36,122 nt of DNA from Bryobacterales bacterium (lineage in GTDB: Bacteria > Acidobacteriota > Terriglobia > Bryobacterales > UBA6623). Positions 34,426 to 36,122 of the stretch are shown one piece after another. The notes below the pieces were generated by a model. The model was not told the DNA's origin and searched no databases. It saw only the letters and a list, made by a program, of their open reading frames with translations. Positions within the stretch are counted from its first letter, which is position 1; the number at the start of each line of letters is the position of its first letter. The translations under genes were made by a program, and so were the position numbers. Location: NCBI GenBank assembly GCA_028819255.1, contig JAPPMB010000020.1:1-36122 (forward strand), given 5' to 3'.

Positions 34426-34454
34426 ATAGTACCACAGCATGATGCTGCGCATCA
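34426..34454 (-). promoter_or_regulatory. vapBC promoter with palindromic operator
   Basis: On the minus strand TACTAT (34426-34431) is a good -10. A perfect inverted repeat TGATGC-TGC-GCATCA occupies 34440-34454, covering the spacer and the -35 position. It starts 13 bases upstream of the vapB ATG, the right place for autoregulation by the VapB/VapC complex. Confidence 0.45.
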
Positions 34455-34976
34455 CGCATCAAGAGGCCGCGGCCCGAGCAAGCGTTTCGGACCATGCAGG
34501 AAAGTGCCGAGTCAGGCGGCTCTCGCACACGGTTCTGGAGCGATGCATGGCCCAGCGGCCCTCGATTGCGCTCCGGCGGCGATGGCCCTGGCCGCTAGGA
34601 TTCTGATCGCGAGGTAGACAGCCTTGGCTTTGACCAATCCTCCGCCCGCAGGTGCGCGGCAGGCATCAGGCTTTCGCTCCTCTGGCTCCCGTGCCACTGC
34701 CGTTTGCTCGAAAGGCCGGCACCGGACGGGGAGCGATGTCGTGGTGACAGGTGATGGAACCATCCCGTACGAGCGACCGCCGGGAGTGGCAGACGAGGAG
34801 GCTTTCCGACTCCGGTAATTCCGGTACTCAAAGCGTCGGAATACGAGGGTCATCCGGCTCACATCGGTGATTCCGGTGTCCGGGGCGCCACCCAAGGACT
34901 TGAAGCAAGCCGAAGGCTTCGCTGCGGCCATGGCCCAACGCCAAGGCTTCAAGTGCCCGTAGAATCCGGGGTTGCG
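34455..34976. other. Intergenic region between the two vapBC loci
   Basis: About 520 bases; frames on both strands are open in parts but read as low-complexity sequence. I recognise no gene or RNA. The segment 34893-34957 has repeated GAAGC/GCTTC-type inverted motifs of unclear meaning. Confidence 0.25.
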
Positions 34977-35409
34977 CTAGCCGGTCAGCAGGCGACTCGC
35001 CTTGCAGCGACTCGCCAGCGCTTGATCGAAGGTCCCCACCCTTGGCGCCTGCCGCCTCGGCGAATGCTGCCGCTCATGCGTCCGCCCACAGCTTCGGGGA
35101 CGCTTGATTGCGGGAAGCCGCGTTGCGAATCGCTTCCTCCAGCAACGGCGGTTCGGACAGGAATACGACCCGATCATCCAGATACAGATAATCGTGAGCC
35201 GTCCACGCCTCCGCCATCGAGAGCGGCCGACCATTCATTGCGGCAGACGTAGTCAGCAAGCGCAGGACGCCGATTTGGGTGAGACGGGAGAATGCGACCT
35301 GCTCGGACTGGTCGGCACGCCACCATGCGAGCACCGCTGGCCTGTGAACGTGATCTTCAATGAGCAGCGCTAGCCAGACGTTGATGTCAGGGAAACTCAA
35401 TGAGCCCAT
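34977..35409 (-). pseudogene. VapC-type PIN-domain toxin, second copy, truncated by stop and frameshift
   Basis: From ATG 35409 the minus strand reads SFPDINVWLALLIEDHVHR (first catalytic Asp), AFSRLTQIGVLRLLT, SPKLWADA, then TGA at about 35074. In intact relatives the sequence continues with YLAAFA. Here AAAFAEAAGA follows the stop in the same frame, and after a further frame change GTFDQALASRCKASRLLTG supplies the last conserved strand with the TFD motif. So the gene has a nonsense codon plus a frameshift, removing the last catalytic aspartate. The start overlaps the antitoxin end by 23 bases, as in the intact operon. The truncated protein is probably inactive. Confidence 0.7.
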
Positions 35410-35632
35410 AAATCTGATCAGCCGAAGGGTCAAATGCACGACCACGCGATGACACCGGCGCACGCTCGAGCGATAGCCGGCGCTTGGGTCGTTGCGGGGG
35501 CGTCTCGCGAACAATTCGCTCAATGCTCTCAAGAATCAATTGGTGGGCCGAGCAGCCCCGCTTTCGAGTGGCCTCGTGCAGCTTTCGATGCAAGTCGCGC
35601 GGAATGTCCACACTGGTGCGCAAGTTCTCCAT
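35387..35632 (-). CDS. Ribbon-helix-helix antitoxin of the second vapBC locus
   Basis: 81 residues from ATG 35632. MENLRTSVDIPRDLHRKLH with KRGCSAHQLILESIERIV is a ribbon-helix-helix fold. The C-terminus (LSLERAPVSSRGRAFDPS, DQIYGLIEFP) is a typical toxin-wrapping tail ending in an aromatic-rich segment. The ORF is intact although its toxin partner is broken, which makes it an orphan antitoxin that could still repress its own promoter. Confidence 0.75.
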   Translation of the reverse strand: MENLRTSVDIPRDLHRKLHEATRKRGCSAHQLILESIERIVRETPPQRPKRRLSLERAPVSSRGRAFDPSADQIYGLIEFP

Positions 35633-35641
35633 CCGCAGGTG

Positions 35642-35670
35642 ACAATACCGCGGCGACTCAAATGAGTCAA
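35642..35670 (-). promoter_or_regulatory. Promoter and palindromic operator of the second vapBC locus
   Basis: Minus strand: -35 TTGACT (35665-35670), exact 17-base spacer, -10 TATTGT (35642-35647), nine bases before the antitoxin ATG. An inverted repeat GACTCA-AA-TGAGTC at 35655-35668 overlaps the -35 and spacer and is a good candidate operator for the antitoxin. Confidence 0.55.
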
Positions 35671-35718
35671 TGATGAGAACCGGTCTTCCAGCCCCGCGTC
35701 TGCCGGGTCGGGAGATTA

Positions 35719-36009
35719 GTGTTACGAACGAGAGCAGCCCGGAAGACTTGTCCAGCGATACTCCGGAGAAGAGCAGCGAGAATGCTTGACTGCCTCAATT
35801 CTGCCAGTGCACTACCAGATCTGGGGGCGTCGCCGCGAAACCGGCTGGAACCACTCCACGGCAATCGAGCGGGTCAGCACGGCATCCGGATCAACGACCA
35901 GTACCGCATCTGCTTCGGCTGTTCAGCATCCGCCCCAATGCACGTGGAGATCATGGTTCACCGCCAGACTGAACCTCATCCCAAACTGGCGGGTCTGGAA
36001 CGCTTGTAA
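35719..36009 (+). pseudogene. HigB/RelE-type toxin remnant
   Basis: The plus strand reads RAARKTCPAILRRRAARMLD, ASALPDLGASPRNRLEPL, HGNRAGQHGIRINDQYRICF, then VEIMVHRQ. This matches HigB-family mRNA interferases (AxRKLxxLxAAxxLxDLxxPPGNRLExLxGdRaGqxSIRINDQxRIcF...VEIvDYH). The usual N-terminus (MIxSFxxxxTExLF) is missing upstream: a TGA lies at 35674 and the frame between it and 35719 does not match. The normal end DYH is replaced by about 15 unrelated residues. No HigA antitoxin follows. The only start is a GTG at 35719. Probably inactive, though the catalytic C-terminal strands are mostly kept. Confidence 0.6.
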
Positions 36010-36122
36010 GTCTTTCGAATTAAGAGGGTTACCGCCCTCCAGACCACCTTCGGAGACTGTGTTTCTGTTTGGGAATTATATACTTAAGTGCCCAAATGTA
36101 GGCCTAAGTGCTTGACTTTACG
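36010..36122 (+). promoter_or_regulatory. A/T-rich edge region with direct repeats and a -35-like element
   Basis: This last stretch is richer in A/T than the rest. TAAGTGC occurs twice, at 36085-36091 and 36105-36111, exactly 20 bases apart, and the second is followed by TTGACT (36112-36117), a -35-like hexamer. This could be a regulated promoter for a gene beyond the right edge. Confidence 0.3.

Overview
The window looks like a high-GC bacterial chromosome segment, most likely from an acidobacterium. The main evidence is two very large Oar-type TonB-dependent receptors with an N-terminal carboxypeptidase-regulatory-like domain, together with a PSCyt1/DUF1549/DUF1553 cytochrome protein, a DUF1080 protein, a sulfatase and a Tat-exported Gfo/Idh/MocA oxidoreductase. 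This gene mix is typical of Acidobacteriota and, to a lesser extent, Planctomycetota. The assignment is inferred from gene content only. No tRNA, rRNA or CRISPR array was seen.

Layout. 1-1083 (-): Gfo/Idh/MocA oxidoreductase cut by the window edge. 1201-1620 (-): decayed MNT/HepT toxin-antitoxin remnant. 1852-5052 (-): TonB-dependent receptor. 5344-6921 (-): glutamate-decarboxylase-like PLP enzyme. 6931-8660: graveyard of mobile-element fragments (IS110-type, IS4-type, and a conserved small protein). 8955-9677 (+): Kv-type potassium channel of lower GC, followed by two overlapping perfect palindromes. 10205-10690 (+): broken DUF4338 (DruA-like) gene. 10847-11365 (+): exported double-BON protein. 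11870-13880: PIN-domain remnant, dead IS1595 transposase, and a small copy of the start of the second TonB receptor.

14674-24423 (+) is the most interesting part. It is a compact, co-directional, overlapping set: polytopic membrane protein, MotA/TolQ/ExbB-like channel protein, DUF2149 protein (ExbD-like layout), a 1315-residue CobN-like chelatase anchored at both ends, a TonB-dependent receptor, and a PQQ-type beta-propeller protein. The first four resemble the HmuT/U/V/S part of Bacteroidota haem-uptake operons, in which a CobN homologue (HmuS) removes the metal from haem. Here the module is coupled to an acidobacterial Oar-type receptor and a quinoprotein-like propeller. No CobS/CobT-type ATPase is present in the window. 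The inferred job is uptake of a tetrapyrrole, or another metal chelate, and its metal removal or insertion at the inner membrane, powered by the proton gradient.

25207-27840 (+): cytochrome/DUF1549/DUF1553 protein without its usual DUF1501 partner. 28082-28923 (+): an EcoRII-type restriction enzyme gene with a good promoter, N-terminal effector domain and C-terminal tail, but with the catalytic core deleted. 29156-32135 (+): DUF1080 protein and lipoprotein sulfatase. 32187-33401 (-): DAACS symporter. 33740-36009: three toxin-antitoxin-like loci, namely an intact vapBC, a second vapBC whose toxin is broken, and a HigB-type remnant. Both vapBC promoters carry a palindrome over the -35/spacer region.

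Overall the window alternates intact catabolic/transport operons with decayed mobile elements and defence or toxin genes.
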